Part shown: one piece after another, positions 24,724 through 33,732 of the stretch
Position numbering within the stretch: the first letter of the stretch is position 1
Layout of the letters: each line of letters starts with the position of its first letter
Assembly: GCA_006212045.1 (NCBI GenBank)
Contig: PZPK01000004.1
Span: forward strand, 1-64,000
Direction of reading: 5' to 3'
Origin: Oleiphilus sp.
GTDB taxonomy: Bacteria > Pseudomonadota > Gammaproteobacteria > Pseudomonadales > Oleiphilaceae
Length of the DNA stretch: 64,000 bases
Translations under genes and position numbers: made by a program
Notes under the pieces: model-generated
The model's database searches: none
What the model saw: only the letters and a program-made list of their open reading frames with translations
What the model was told of the DNA's origin: nothing

Positions 24724-26799
24724 CTAGTTAACCGAGAATGTGCGCGACTTTCCTGAGTAGGATTTCACTCTTCCGGTCCAGCCATTCTTCCAGTCGCCCT
24801 GATGAACAATGCGATAACTACCCGGTTCTGCATCAGACGGAATATTCCATGTAATCTCGATCAATGATCGGTCAGATCCTTCACGATTCCACTTGTACAA
24901 GGTATCCCAATCCCAGTCATTTGAAATGGTTTCCCAGCCGCTACCCACTTTCTTCTGAACTTTCAGGAAAGTATCTTGCGTACGAAGGTTGTTTTTGGGA
25001 TGCCCACCACGGAAACTGACCATAACCGACTGACCGCGTTGATAGCTCGCATTTGCGTCGCTCTTCACATCACCAAATTTTTCGTTTGAGTATTTGCCAT
25101 CCCAAACCACTCCCGGCCTTTCATTGCGCCATTCTGCCAACCAGTCCAGAGGCTGCCGGTCATCAGTGACGGCATAGCCCTGACCTATGGCGTCCGCGAG
25201 ATCGCTGAATTCCTGACGATAGGCAGCGAGTGTATACGGACCAAACGCGGTCGAAGCTCCCTCATAATGTTGAAGAGCATATTCTTCTTTGGTCGCGACA
25301 TAACCGCTGTAAGTATTGGAGAGGCCCGCAATCAGAACGGTGGTAACACCCTTGGACGCGAGACGAGACTTTACATCCGCACGAATTCGGCGGCCTGCCT
25401 GTGTCGTCAGTTCTGCCGGAGCTCCAACGATCGCAAGCTCACCAAGTACAAATACCTGAAATGGTAGCGTTTCCGGCACCCAGCCCCATTCGCCCGTAGA
25501 CAGTAAAACAGGCTTCGGATGCTGACAGGGATCATCTTGCGCCAAATTCAAACCGCCAAAGGCCAGACGAATCAACCCGCCCAAAGCTGAATCTTCGAAG
25601 GATCTCAGGGCATCAACAACACTGGTATTATCAACCGTCATCCCTTCAACGATCCCATCAAGGTCAGAGGGGCCGTTCTCACCACCCGCTGTAAATGAGA
25701 AACCACGCGCAGCACGGCAAAGGGTCTGTTCTCCAGCATTGGTAAATGCATTACTTACGGAATAGCCGTTCATATCGGCCCATCGATGACGATACTCTAC
25801 ACTGCCATTTAGAACCGTACCGGGTTGGTTATACAGCTCCCACCCCTTGCCAAACAATCGCATGCCGGCACTCTGAACATTGAACAATTCGTTTGTGCTT
25901 CCCTGAAAACCGGGCCTGGAATTGGCATTGCCATCAACAAATAATGCATCCCCCAAATCAGATGATGCAAAGGAGGCAACAAAGGTCTCGTTCTCCGAAA
26001 AGTCAGTCCCTTTCTCTTTCTCAAATCGTTGTTGGGCGTAGCCGGAAATATCGGCACTCAACAGCGTCCACTGATTACTAAACCCCGTTGGGTGACCAGA
26101 AAACCAGCTGATCATCCCGACTTCCTTACCGTTTTCTTTTCGCAGTTTGAGGAGTGTCATTTTGTCATTTGTTTTGCTGTCAGCCGGATCAAAGTCCACG
26201 TTATTTTCATACGCTGGCAAAGAGCGATTGACCGTTGCATTATCCAACCGACCTTCAACAAGCTCTATCGAACCCGGCGCTAAATTGTTATGGGCCCGCT
26301 GAATAGCCTGCACAATCCCATTGACAATGGCTTCAAAGTTTTCAGAGCTGTATCCGCCTAACACCATTGCTTCGCTAGCAGAAGCAATTTCAAAAAGCGA
26401 ATAGTGCGACGAGCCACCCGCTGCGACATGTGTATGTGTCGCAGAGAGCATGACATTGTCATCGGTATAAGTGGAGCCATGGATAGCTGCCAAACGCTTG
26501 ATGACTTCGATTTTGACGCTCTGAAAGATGCTTCCCAAGTCGGCGCTGACAAAAACAATCCGATTGTTGGACTGAGGGCTTTCTACAATATAGGCGTGTG
26601 CCCGAGAACGCGTATGGATACCCTCTGTCTGCTGATCCCAGTTCGAATAACCAAAAAAACCATTCTCGGCTGCCGGACCGGTAATGTCATAAACCCCAGT
26701 GCCAATATGATATTGCGCGGCATGCGCATGAATACTAAAACTCAGGCAAACACTGGCCGCGAGTTTAAAGGTTTGACGTACTGCTTTTCTTATTTTCAT
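24724..26799 (-). CDS. neutral/alkaline ceramidase family protein
   Basis: The 691-residue protein has a signal peptide (about 1-27, ending HAHA) and the neutral ceramidase layout, with a large catalytic domain and a C-terminal immunoglobulin-like domain (about 550-691). These enzymes hydrolyse ceramide to sphingosine and fatty acid, using a zinc ion and a serine nucleophile. The zinc-ligand region SATHTHVAAGG is present. The usual nucleophile motif GDVSPN is not: the matching stretch reads SSDLGDALFVDGN. The enzyme may therefore use another serine or have changed specificity. A divergent AraC regulator lies next to it. Confidence 0.82.
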   Translation of the reverse strand: MKIRKAVRQTFKLAASVCLSFSIHAHAAQYHIGTGVYDITGPAAENGFFGYSNWDQQTEGIHTRSRAHAYIVESPQSNNRIVFVSADLGSIFQSVKIEVIKRLAAIHGSTYTDDNVMLSATHTHVAAGGSSHYSLFEIASASEAMVLGGYSSENFEAIVNGIVQAIQRAHNNLAPGSIELVEGRLDNATVNRSLPAYENNVDFDPADSKTNDKMTLLKLRKENGKEVGMISWFSGHPTGFSNQWTLLSADISGYAQQRFEKEKGTDFSENETFVASFASSDLGDALFVDGNANSRPGFQGSTNELFNVQSAGMRLFGKGWELYNQPGTVLNGSVEYRHRWADMNGYSVSNAFTNAGEQTLCRAARGFSFTAGGENGPSDLDGIVEGMTVDNTSVVDALRSFEDSALGGLIRLAFGGLNLAQDDPCQHPKPVLLSTGEWGWVPETLPFQVFVLGELAIVGAPAELTTQAGRRIRADVKSRLASKGVTTVLIAGLSNTYSGYVATKEEYALQHYEGASTAFGPYTLAAYRQEFSDLADAIGQGYAVTDDRQPLDWLAEWRNERPGVVWDGKYSNEKFGDVKSDANASYQRGQSVMVSFRGGHPKNNLRTQDTFLKVQKKVGSGWETISNDWDWDTLYKWNREGSDRSLIEITWNIPSDAEPGSYRIVHQGDWKNGWTGRVKSYSGKSRTFSVN

Positions 26800-26934
26800 A
26801 GTTCGATCCTATAGAGAAACTGGATAATTCCTCACGTATAGAACTACATAAGAATCGCGCCGTATTGTTCCATTCGGACACTCCGCCAATAAATCCAGAC
26901 GCCTTGTGAGGAGCATCTCAAATTCACTATTTTT

Positions 26935-26952
26935 AACCGGTTCTGGCCGGTT
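26935..26952. promoter_or_regulatory. CCGGTT repeat between ceramidase and AraC genes
   Basis: The sequence AACCGGTTCTGGCCGGTT contains CCGGTT twice in the same orientation, 10 bp apart (26937 and 26947), and is also an AACCGG/CCGGTT inverted repeat. It lies in the divergent promoter region, so it is a candidate binding site for the AraC-family regulator. Confidence 0.45.
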
Positions 26953-26996
26953 AGGACATTTGTTAAACAACCACGCCGTGCAAAACTCGGGGTTTA

Positions 26997-28094
26997 ATGC
27001 CTTTTACAACTATGATCAAGCACAGAAAATTGATGAATACACCCCCACCAAAACCAGAACTTTTGGTTGAACTCAACCAGGCTGCCAGTTTGGGCGATCA
27101 AAAATACCCCAGCTTTGAGTTACGTGTAATATTGAATTTTTTACGTGCGCAAGGGAACTCCGCTTGGTGCGATCAGCTATTGAGCGATATCGGGCTGACC
27201 GAAGGCGACCTGGAGAAACCTTTCATTACGGCGCACCAGGCCCTGAATGCGCTGACGAATATCATGGACGCCTTCTACAGACCTGGTTTGGGCCATGATG
27301 TTGCACTGACCTATCGATTGGAAGACCTGGGCGCCATCGGCTCTTGTATCAGTTGCGCTGCCACACTGGGGGAAGCCCTGGGTATCGCCAATACCTATTA
27401 TGATTTGATTGGCAGCTTCAACGATATTGCCAATATCTCCAATAGTGAAACATACACACAACGATTGGTTAACGTCGCGCGCATTGATCCTCGCATCATG
27501 CGGTTTCTGTTCGAATTGACCGTCAGCGGATGTAGCTCATTGGGCGAAAAGCTCACTGGTAAAAAACTGCCTTTGATCCGCGTAAACTTTGAAGACGAAC
27601 TCTCCGAGCAAGAAAAGACATTCTATACATCGCTGTACTGCACCGAGATTCGCGATCGGTCCAGATTCAACGAGTGGGTCGTTGGACAAAAAATTCTGAG
27701 TTCTCCGCTGTTAGGGGCAGGAGTGACGCCGTATCAGTTTGCATCTGATTTGAAATCATTACTCCATCATCTCAGAGAAGATCAGGGGCTCGTCGATGAT
27801 ATCGATTGCATCCTGAAAGGCTCGGCCGGAGACTTTCCGGACCCGGAAATGCTATCTAACGCTCTTGGTATCAGTCCAAGAACCCTGAGGCGCAGATTAA
27901 ATAAAATTGGTACCAGCTACTCTGCCCTGATTGACAAGGTGCGTTGCCAATTAGCCATTACACTGATCCAAAACGAAAACCTTTCAAACGAAGAACTCGC
28001 TGAAGAGCTTGGCTATTCGGACGCTGCAAACTTTTGCAACGCCTTCAAAAAATGGACCGGGCGCACTCCAAGTCACTATCGAATGCTGCAATAG
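26997..28094 (+). CDS. AraC-family transcriptional regulator (arabinose-binding-type N domain)
   Basis: The 365-residue regulator has the N-terminal ligand domain seen in the OruR/ArgR-like branch of AraC proteins (about 30-215) and a C-terminal double helix-turn-helix (about 265-362; PRTLRRRLNKIGTSYSALIDKVR, then SDAANFCNAFKKWTGRTPSHYR). It is divergent from the ceramidase gene. In Pseudomonas aeruginosa an AraC-type protein, SphR, activates the ceramidase gene in response to sphingosine, so a comparable role is plausible here but is inferred from context. The start may be the ATG at 26997 or at 27033. Confidence 0.85.
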   Translation: MPFTTMIKHRKLMNTPPPKPELLVELNQAASLGDQKYPSFELRVILNFLRAQGNSAWCDQLLSDIGLTEGDLEKPFITAHQALNALTNIMDAFYRPGLGHDVALTYRLEDLGAIGSCISCAATLGEALGIANTYYDLIGSFNDIANISNSETYTQRLVNVARIDPRIMRFLFELTVSGCSSLGEKLTGKKLPLIRVNFEDELSEQEKTFYTSLYCTEIRDRSRFNEWVVGQKILSSPLLGAGVTPYQFASDLKSLLHHLREDQGLVDDIDCILKGSAGDFPDPEMLSNALGISPRTLRRRLNKIGTSYSALIDKVRCQLAITLIQNENLSNEELAEELGYSDAANFCNAFKKWTGRTPSHYRMLQ

Positions 28095-28203
28095 TGGTAT
28101 CAAAATCACTTTGGCAAGCGGCTTATGGACATCTCAGTTCCATGTTAGGGCTTGACTGATCGCCAGTACAATCGGATGCTCCGGGTTTTATTCGCCAAAC
28201 CTT

Positions 28204-28974
28204 ATGACCCATATGCCAGAAAAATCATCACAAAAAAAACTGACCTCCCGTATCATCAAAGCCGAAAAAGCGTCTGACATTCTGCTGCAAGAGATGTGGC
28301 GATTACGTCTGGATTACCTTGAGCTGAAAATAGAACGCGACGATGACTGGGAGCGTTTTTGCAGCAATTTACGACAACCACGCACTTTGCTAATTACCTT
28401 TAGAGACAGCCGAGGCGATCTGCAGGGCTACTTCACATTCGCATTTAATCCGGTAGAACACGAACAGCGTCGCGCGCTGCTAATCCTTTCGAAATACTAC
28501 TATGTAGCCAAGGATTTTAGGGGACACCCAAAAATTACCAGTGCCGCATTTCGCCTCTTACCAAAGATTTTCCTGCGTTATGGATTCCGACAAATCTACT
28601 TCATTGCGTTTTCATTTCCGACCAGCTTTGTTTCTCTGTCACGCACCTTTGGAAAAGCGATGACCTTGCAAAGTCCGGACACCCCGGATTGGGAAAAGCA
28701 CGTACTGGAAGAATTTGTCATTTCCCAGAACGGAAGCAACTGGGACAAACAGGCCAAGGTCATCCGTCACCAGAATGTCCCAATCGGTGAAGACAGGGAA
28801 GACTCCAAAAGCGTATCGAAACTACGCGAGGAGTATCTGCAAGCCAATCCGGACTGGGCCGAGGGCAACTCCCTCCCGATCATGATGAAATTTGACTGGC
28901 CCACAATCAAGGCCGTGTTGAAAACCAATCTCAGACGCCGAAAACGGATTCAGGGTTCCAATAAGGCCAAATAG
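28204..28974 (+). CDS. uncharacterised protein, possibly an acyltransferase fold
   Basis: A 256-residue protein without signal or membrane segments. The region of about residues 18-150 has the rhythm of a GNAT-like fold: an N-terminal helix (MWRLRLDYLELK), strands around LLITFRDSRGDLQGYFTF, and a central RALLILSKYYYVAKDFRGHPKITSAAF block resembling strand 4 and the acetyl-CoA loop. I do not see a clear acetyl-CoA motif. The C-terminus is very basic. Its last 25 bp overlap the convergent DUF4345 gene. The function is unknown. Confidence 0.6.
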   Translation: MTHMPEKSSQKKLTSRIIKAEKASDILLQEMWRLRLDYLELKIERDDDWERFCSNLRQPRTLLITFRDSRGDLQGYFTFAFNPVEHEQRRALLILSKYYYVAKDFRGHPKITSAAFRLLPKIFLRYGFRQIYFIAFSFPTSFVSLSRTFGKAMTLQSPDTPDWEKHVLEEFVISQNGSNWDKQAKVIRHQNVPIGEDREDSKSVSKLREEYLQANPDWAEGNSLPIMMKFDWPTIKAVLKTNLRRRKRIQGSNKAK

Positions 28975-29321
28975 AAAAGACAGGCAGCAGCCACGGCTTC
29001 AAAGATTAAATAAGCCAGGGCTTTTGCGCCCGGCCATTCGAGCAGCAATGACATGACACGTCCGAATGCCATGCCTGCAAGTGCAACACCGACGGCCAGA
29101 TATATGCCGGCCTGCCAGGGCTGATTTGCCTCAAACGCCGCCCAGATCAGCAGCGCTGAAAACGCCAACCCAAAACCGCCATATACCGCCCGGATTTCAT
29201 TTCGAAATCCGGGCGTCGTTGCCTCTGCATCTACCATTTGGATGAATCGCGCGGGCCTGACCATCGCCATTACCCCCATGCCGGCAAATAGAAAGGCGAT
29301 GATAATGGGTGAATTGCTCAT
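28950..29321 (-). CDS. DUF4345-type small membrane protein
   Basis: I choose the ATG at 29321 (123 aa), with GGAG upstream, over the track's start seven codons earlier. Four hydrophobic helices cover nearly the whole chain, and the NEIRAVYGGFGLAF motif in the second loop fits the DUF4345 family. Nothing is known of its role. It overlaps the convergent upstream gene at the 3' end. Confidence 0.7.
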   Translation of the reverse strand: MSNSPIIIAFLFAGMGVMAMVRPARFIQMVDAEATTPGFRNEIRAVYGGFGLAFSALLIWAAFEANQPWQAGIYLAVGVALAGMAFGRVMSLLLEWPGAKALAYLIFEAVAAACLFYLALLEP

Positions 29322-29540
29322 CAGGAGACTCCGTTTAAACAAGTAAATGAGCCATCAATTTACCGCCCCGTACCTCACACAATCAATTACCTTACGGGTT
29401 ATGGTTGTCTGAAACACTAAAGAAGCCTTTTCCCCATCTGATATCGCTACTGACTTTAACGCGACAAAACTTTAGTATTGCGCAAGGCAAGTTCGCAGTA
29501 TGCTCGGTAATATTCGCGATCTACTCACCGGGAGTGCGTC

Positions 29541-30497
29541 ATGTTCAACAAAAAATCTACCGCAGAAGAAGTCACCGGAGAGCTGGATCTCTCTGAGCTT
29601 AACATTCTGATTACCGGGGTTAATTCCGGGCTCGGCTACGAAACGATGCGCGTTCTGGCCGAACGGGGCGCGCATGTCATTGGTGCCGCGCGGACTATTG
29701 AAAAAGCGCGGGACGCCTGCCGCAGCGTACAAGGTAAGACGACGCCGGTAGCATGTGAATTAAGCGATCTGGATTCCGTCGCCTCGTGTGCCGAGACGGT
29801 GACAGGGCTGGACCTTCCTATTGACCGGATTATTTGCAACGCCGGCATTATGGCTTTGCCTGAACTGCAAGTTAAAGATGGTCTTGAGCTTCAGTTTCTA
29901 ACAAACCATATGGGACACTTTTTGCTGCTTTTTTTGTTGCAGGAAGCGGTCAAGCGCTCAGACGATGCCCGTATTGTTGTGCTTTCCAGCGCTGCCCATC
30001 AGTTGACCGTCAAAGGAGGCATCAATTTCAGTAACCTGGATGGCGAACAAGGCTACAGCCCCTGGCAGTTTTACGGGCAGTCCAAGCTCGCAAATCTGCT
30101 GACGGCGCGCACGCTCAATGACAGGCTGTCTGAGTATGGTGTGTGTGTCAACGCGGTCCACCCTGGTGTGATCCGAACTAATCTTGGCCGCGACCTTAAG
30201 GGACTCGCCGGCCTCCTGATGTCACAACCTTTTTTTGGAAAACTACTTGAGTGGACCGGGGGCAAAAGTGTCGCTCAGGGCGCGGCCACACAATGCTTTG
30301 TAGCCACCCATAACAGCGTCAGAAGTGTTGGAGGCAGATATTTCTCGGATTGTCAGGAGGCGCGCCCTTCCTGGCATGGCCGCAACGATGCCTTGGCCGA
30401 GCGCTTGTGGCAGTATTCTGTGGATTACCTATCCAATTATATCGATCCGCAGAGCATGACATCAAAACATGTTCTGACCGATCTGACGGAAGCCTGA
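29541..30497 (+). CDS. short-chain dehydrogenase/reductase (retinol dehydrogenase-like)
   Basis: The 318-residue SDR has the Rossmann motif TGVNSGLG near residue 31, NAG near 109 and the catalytic YGQSK (Tyr-x-x-x-Lys) near 180, with a Ser about 12 residues before it. Length and the NHMGHFLL motif fit the WWOX/retinol-dehydrogenase-like SDR branch. The substrate is unknown; long-chain alcohols or aldehydes are typical. It is a single gene with a GGGAG site before the ATG. Confidence 0.88.
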   Translation: MFNKKSTAEEVTGELDLSELNILITGVNSGLGYETMRVLAERGAHVIGAARTIEKARDACRSVQGKTTPVACELSDLDSVASCAETVTGLDLPIDRIICNAGIMALPELQVKDGLELQFLTNHMGHFLLLFLLQEAVKRSDDARIVVLSSAAHQLTVKGGINFSNLDGEQGYSPWQFYGQSKLANLLTARTLNDRLSEYGVCVNAVHPGVIRTNLGRDLKGLAGLLMSQPFFGKLLEWTGGKSVAQGAATQCFVATHNSVRSVGGRYFSDCQEARPSWHGRNDALAERLWQYSVDYLSNYIDPQSMTSKHVLTDLTEA

Positions 30498-30602
30498 GAC
30501 ATCAGGCAGCACAAGGTGCTGACTATTGAACGTAGGGTCTGGCCTCATGAGCCCGGCCCGTCCAATGAACCTTTCACATCACTCATATGTATGCGGAATT
30601 AA

Positions 30603-31820
30603 ATGGAACTGACTGAATTCTTGCGCCTGGCCAGCATCCCGCTGGTGGCTGGCCTGGTTGGCTGGAGTACCAACTGGATAGCGATCAAACTCACCTTTTA
30701 CCCCACGCGCTTTAAAGGATTTCCGCCCTTTCTCGGCTGGCAGGGAATTATTCCGTCCAAGGCCAGAAAGATGGCCGAGATATGCGTTGATTCGACCTTA
30801 AGCCGAATCGGCACGGTTACAGAGATTGTCGAACAAATGGACCCTCATTCCATTGGCGAGCATGTGCTTCGCACTCTGGAGCCTCGTATCGATGAGCTCG
30901 TCGATGAGATCATGCTTAACAGACATCCGACACTTTGGCAGAACATGCCTCGTTCTCTCAAGTCCATCGCTTATGAGCGCGTGCGCCAAGAATTGCCGGA
31001 GACCGTGGATGCCCTGGTAGATGAAATAGGCCCAAAGATCGAGACCCTATTCGACCTCAAAGAAATGATCGTCACCAAACTGGAACGAGAAAAGCATCTG
31101 CTCAACAGAATTTTCCTCGAATGTGGAACGCAGGAGTTTAGATTCATCGTCAAGAGTGGCCTGTGGTTTGGTACGCTTTTCGGACTCCTGCAACTGGCAA
31201 TGTGGCTGCTCTACCCCGAACCCTGGATACTCCCGGTTTGTGGCTTTCTTGTCGGTTGGGCAACCAACTGGTTTGCACTGAATATGATCTTTCGTCCGGT
31301 GAAAGAACACCAGCTGATGGGACTTAAATTTCAGGGTCTGTTTCTTAAACGCCAGGCTGAAGTTTCGGAAACATTCTGCCAGATCATCACCAACGAAATC
31401 CTGACCGTGAGTGCCATCACCGATGCCATGCTTTCCGGCCCACAAGCAGAACGTACACGCGGTATTATTCAACGCCATTTTGAGAATCTTGTAGACGAGG
31501 CGGCCGGAGTCCTGCGCCCTGTGACACAGGTTGCCCTGGGCCCCGAAAACTTTGCACAACTGAAAACCGATACTGGCATGAAAGCCATTAACCTGTCCCG
31601 CGAGACCCTTCAGGACCCTTTGTTCAATCAGGAACGCGCCTCCGTGGTGAGGGCAATTATGGCATCACGGATGAAAGCATTACCGTCGGAAGAATTCCAG
31701 GACCTTCTGCGCCCCTGCTTTCAGGAGGATGAATTAAAACTGATCATTATTGGAGGCGTATTGGGCGCTGGCGCGGGACTGGCTCAACTTGTTTACGTAT
31801 TCGGCCAGCAGTTTATTTAG
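30603..31820 (+). CDS. DUF445 family membrane protein
   Basis: A 405-residue protein of the DUF445 family. A first membrane segment with the GWSTNWIAIKLTFYP signature is near the start. A long helical stretch follows, then a second copy of the signature (GWATNWFALNMIFRPV) near residue 215 and a final hydrophobic helix at the C-terminus (LIIIGGVLGAGAGLAQLVYVF). The internal duplication is evident. The family role is unknown; some members are linked to the envelope. The convergent CheX-like gene begins ten bases beyond its stop. Confidence 0.85.
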   Translation: MELTEFLRLASIPLVAGLVGWSTNWIAIKLTFYPTRFKGFPPFLGWQGIIPSKARKMAEICVDSTLSRIGTVTEIVEQMDPHSIGEHVLRTLEPRIDELVDEIMLNRHPTLWQNMPRSLKSIAYERVRQELPETVDALVDEIGPKIETLFDLKEMIVTKLEREKHLLNRIFLECGTQEFRFIVKSGLWFGTLFGLLQLAMWLLYPEPWILPVCGFLVGWATNWFALNMIFRPVKEHQLMGLKFQGLFLKRQAEVSETFCQIITNEILTVSAITDAMLSGPQAERTRGIIQRHFENLVDEAAGVLRPVTQVALGPENFAQLKTDTGMKAINLSRETLQDPLFNQERASVVRAIMASRMKALPSEEFQDLLRPCFQEDELKLIIIGGVLGAGAGLAQLVYVFGQQFI

Positions 31821-31829
31821 TAAAGAAGC

Positions 31830-32372
31830 CTACAGCATCTCTAATCCACCACCGCCGGAAGAATCATAGCGTTCCGGGCTGTGGTAGATGAAGGTGACCA
31901 TTTCCACCAGAATTTTTGCATGCAGACTGCACTCAAGCACCTCTGCTCCACTTTGAAAAAACAGCCTGCGCGACACATCCCCCCGGCTTTGAAATTCATG
32001 GAGATCAAGCGCCTGACAACTTTGGGGCACTCCGATCTTCAGTCGATGATCATACACCAGCAATTTGTTTTTGAGCTGCCCCATAAACCGGTTAGCGAGT
32101 TCAGCGATCCAGTCATCCAGGTCAGCCTGCATAATACTGGCACCACGGTGGCTGGCAGGGTGCGTTTGCTCAATGATGGAAACTGGACCTCGCAAACACA
32201 GCGTCATTTGCAGCTCTTCCGAGGCTGAATCAATCCAGGCACAAGGCGCGTTGGTCTTGGGTATAAACTGTTCAACCTTAACGGCCTGACAACCGAGACT
32301 CTCAAAGGCCTCCAGACAGGAGTGTTCGAACAGTTCAAACAGTGGCTGCAATTGTACTTCAGGGCTCAGCAT
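31830..32372 (-). CDS. CheX-like chemotaxis phosphatase-family protein
   Basis: The 180-residue protein carries the CheC/CheX-type helix motif, here written DWIAELANRFMGQLKNKLL (about 88-106). In CheX the Glu and Asn of E-x-x-N positions help remove phosphate from CheY. The topology of the flanking segments fits CheX rather than FliN or CheC. No other chemotaxis gene is adjacent, which is unusual but seen in proteobacteria with several orphan CheX proteins. It may act on a receiver domain elsewhere. Confidence 0.7.
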   Translation of the reverse strand: MLSPEVQLQPLFELFEHSCLEAFESLGCQAVKVEQFIPKTNAPCAWIDSASEELQMTLCLRGPVSIIEQTHPASHRGASIMQADLDDWIAELANRFMGQLKNKLLVYDHRLKIGVPQSCQALDLHEFQSRGDVSRRLFFQSGAEVLECSLHAKILVEMVTFIYHSPERYDSSGGGGLEML

Positions 32373-32495
32373 GTCAGATCTCGTGCGTTGGGTTGAAAGT
32401 CTAGTCTAAGTTTAGAAGCAAAACCGGGGCATGTTATGTTATTTTGCTCTGAACAAGTGCTGAAACCAACCAGGAGGCTTTTAAGCGCGCCACGC

Positions 32496-32885
32496 ATGTA
32501 TGAGTTCATTAAAACCGGACATATGACTCTGGCTGCGATTTCACTGGCAGGCTTTGTATTCAGGGCTGGGCTGCACTCAGTCCAACACCCCTGGTGCCGG
32601 AGCCTGGCTATAAAAACTGTACCGCATATCAACGACTCCCTGTTGCTTGCAGCAGCGATATGGCTGGCATGGTCGCTTGGCGTGCACCCTGGCAACAGCC
32701 CCTGGTTGCTGGCAAAGGTTCTGGGACTGGCGTTATATATTTTTGCCGCCAACCGGGTTATCAAGGGCCGAGGATCTGTCGCAGGCCGACTGTTGTACTT
32801 TTCACTTGCCCTACTGAGTTTTGCCTACATAGCGGCAGTGGCCATCACCAAGCAGGTGATCCCTATGCAGCTGACAGGCCTGTAA
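32496..32885 (+). CDS. SirB2 family membrane protein
   Basis: Starting at the ATG at 32496 gives 129 residues, the usual SirB2 length; the ORF track extends it by 20. Four membrane helices are visible, with the early GHMTLAAISLAGFVFRAG and the KTVPHINDSLLLAAAI motifs characteristic of the family. SirB2 was first tied to invasion gene regulation in Salmonella, but its biochemical role is unknown. An AGGAGG lies about 19 bp upstream, a little far, so the start is not certain. Confidence 0.85.
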   Translation: MYEFIKTGHMTLAAISLAGFVFRAGLHSVQHPWCRSLAIKTVPHINDSLLLAAAIWLAWSLGVHPGNSPWLLAKVLGLALYIFAANRVIKGRGSVAGRLLYFSLALLSFAYIAAVAITKQVIPMQLTGL

Positions 32886-32889
32886 TAGG

Positions 32890-33444
32890 CTAGTTCAGTC
32901 GCATCTGCTGATGCTTGAAACCCTTTTCAAGATAAGCCATTTGGTCGGCCCTGACATGGTGATTGGCCAAGGCCAGGAACTCACTGAAGGTTGGCCGAAA
33001 AGGTACCGCCAATAGTGGCATTCCGGCTTCTTCGGGAGTCCGGTCACCTTTTCGGTTATTGCAGCATTTGCAGGCGATGACCAGATTTTCATATACGTCC
33101 TGCCCACCCCGGGATTTGGGCAAAACATGATCTCTTGTTAATTGGTTCAAAGGATATTTTTGTCCACAATACATGCAGATATGGCGATCACGGCGAGCCA
33201 AAAGACGATTACTGAGCGGGACACGATAACTGCGAGCTGATACCCGTCCTTCTACCGCAAGTATTGGATGCAATTTCAGTATCGACCGTTCACCAGAGCG
33301 GTTGATTCCCCCTCTGATTTCGATCACATCTTCCCCGAAAGACCAGATCACCTTGTTGTTGCACAGCAGTGTGGCCGCTTCCTGCTTGGTCATCCAGTTG
33401 ATGGGTTGTCCAGCTTTATCTATTTTCAGTACGCAATGATTCAT
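32890..33444 (-). CDS. HNH endonuclease family protein
   Basis: The 184-residue protein has a zinc-knuckle HNH nuclease domain (about 85-145): CMYCGQ, then RDHVLPKSRGGQDVYENLVIACKCCNNRKGD, with catalytic His-Asn-His/Arg positions in place. Such stand-alone HNH proteins are widely conserved in gammaproteobacteria and have no fixed role. It is convergent with sirB2, with only four bases between their stops. Confidence 0.88.
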   Translation of the reverse strand: MNHCVLKIDKAGQPINWMTKQEAATLLCNNKVIWSFGEDVIEIRGGINRSGERSILKLHPILAVEGRVSARSYRVPLSNRLLARRDRHICMYCGQKYPLNQLTRDHVLPKSRGGQDVYENLVIACKCCNNRKGDRTPEEAGMPLLAVPFRPTFSEFLALANHHVRADQMAYLEKGFKHQQMRLN

Positions 33445-33732
33445 TTTCCTTTTTCCTTGGTTTAGCGCTTCATAAACTTCAGGGGCGAACCATTACCATA
33501 ACGACAAAGAATTCTTTATATGGTCATGACAACTTTACTCTAATGACGAATCTTTTCATAAGCATTTCAGTCATCAGGCTTTTTTGCTCTTCTTAGAAGC
33601 AGTATAGCGCGTTGCCGACAGGCAGCAGCAACTCATACCTGAACATATTTCACATTTAAACATCAAACCACTTCTCTTCTCCCGACATAAACGTCATGCT
33701 TATACCTTCTTTACGGAATATCGGCAGACATT

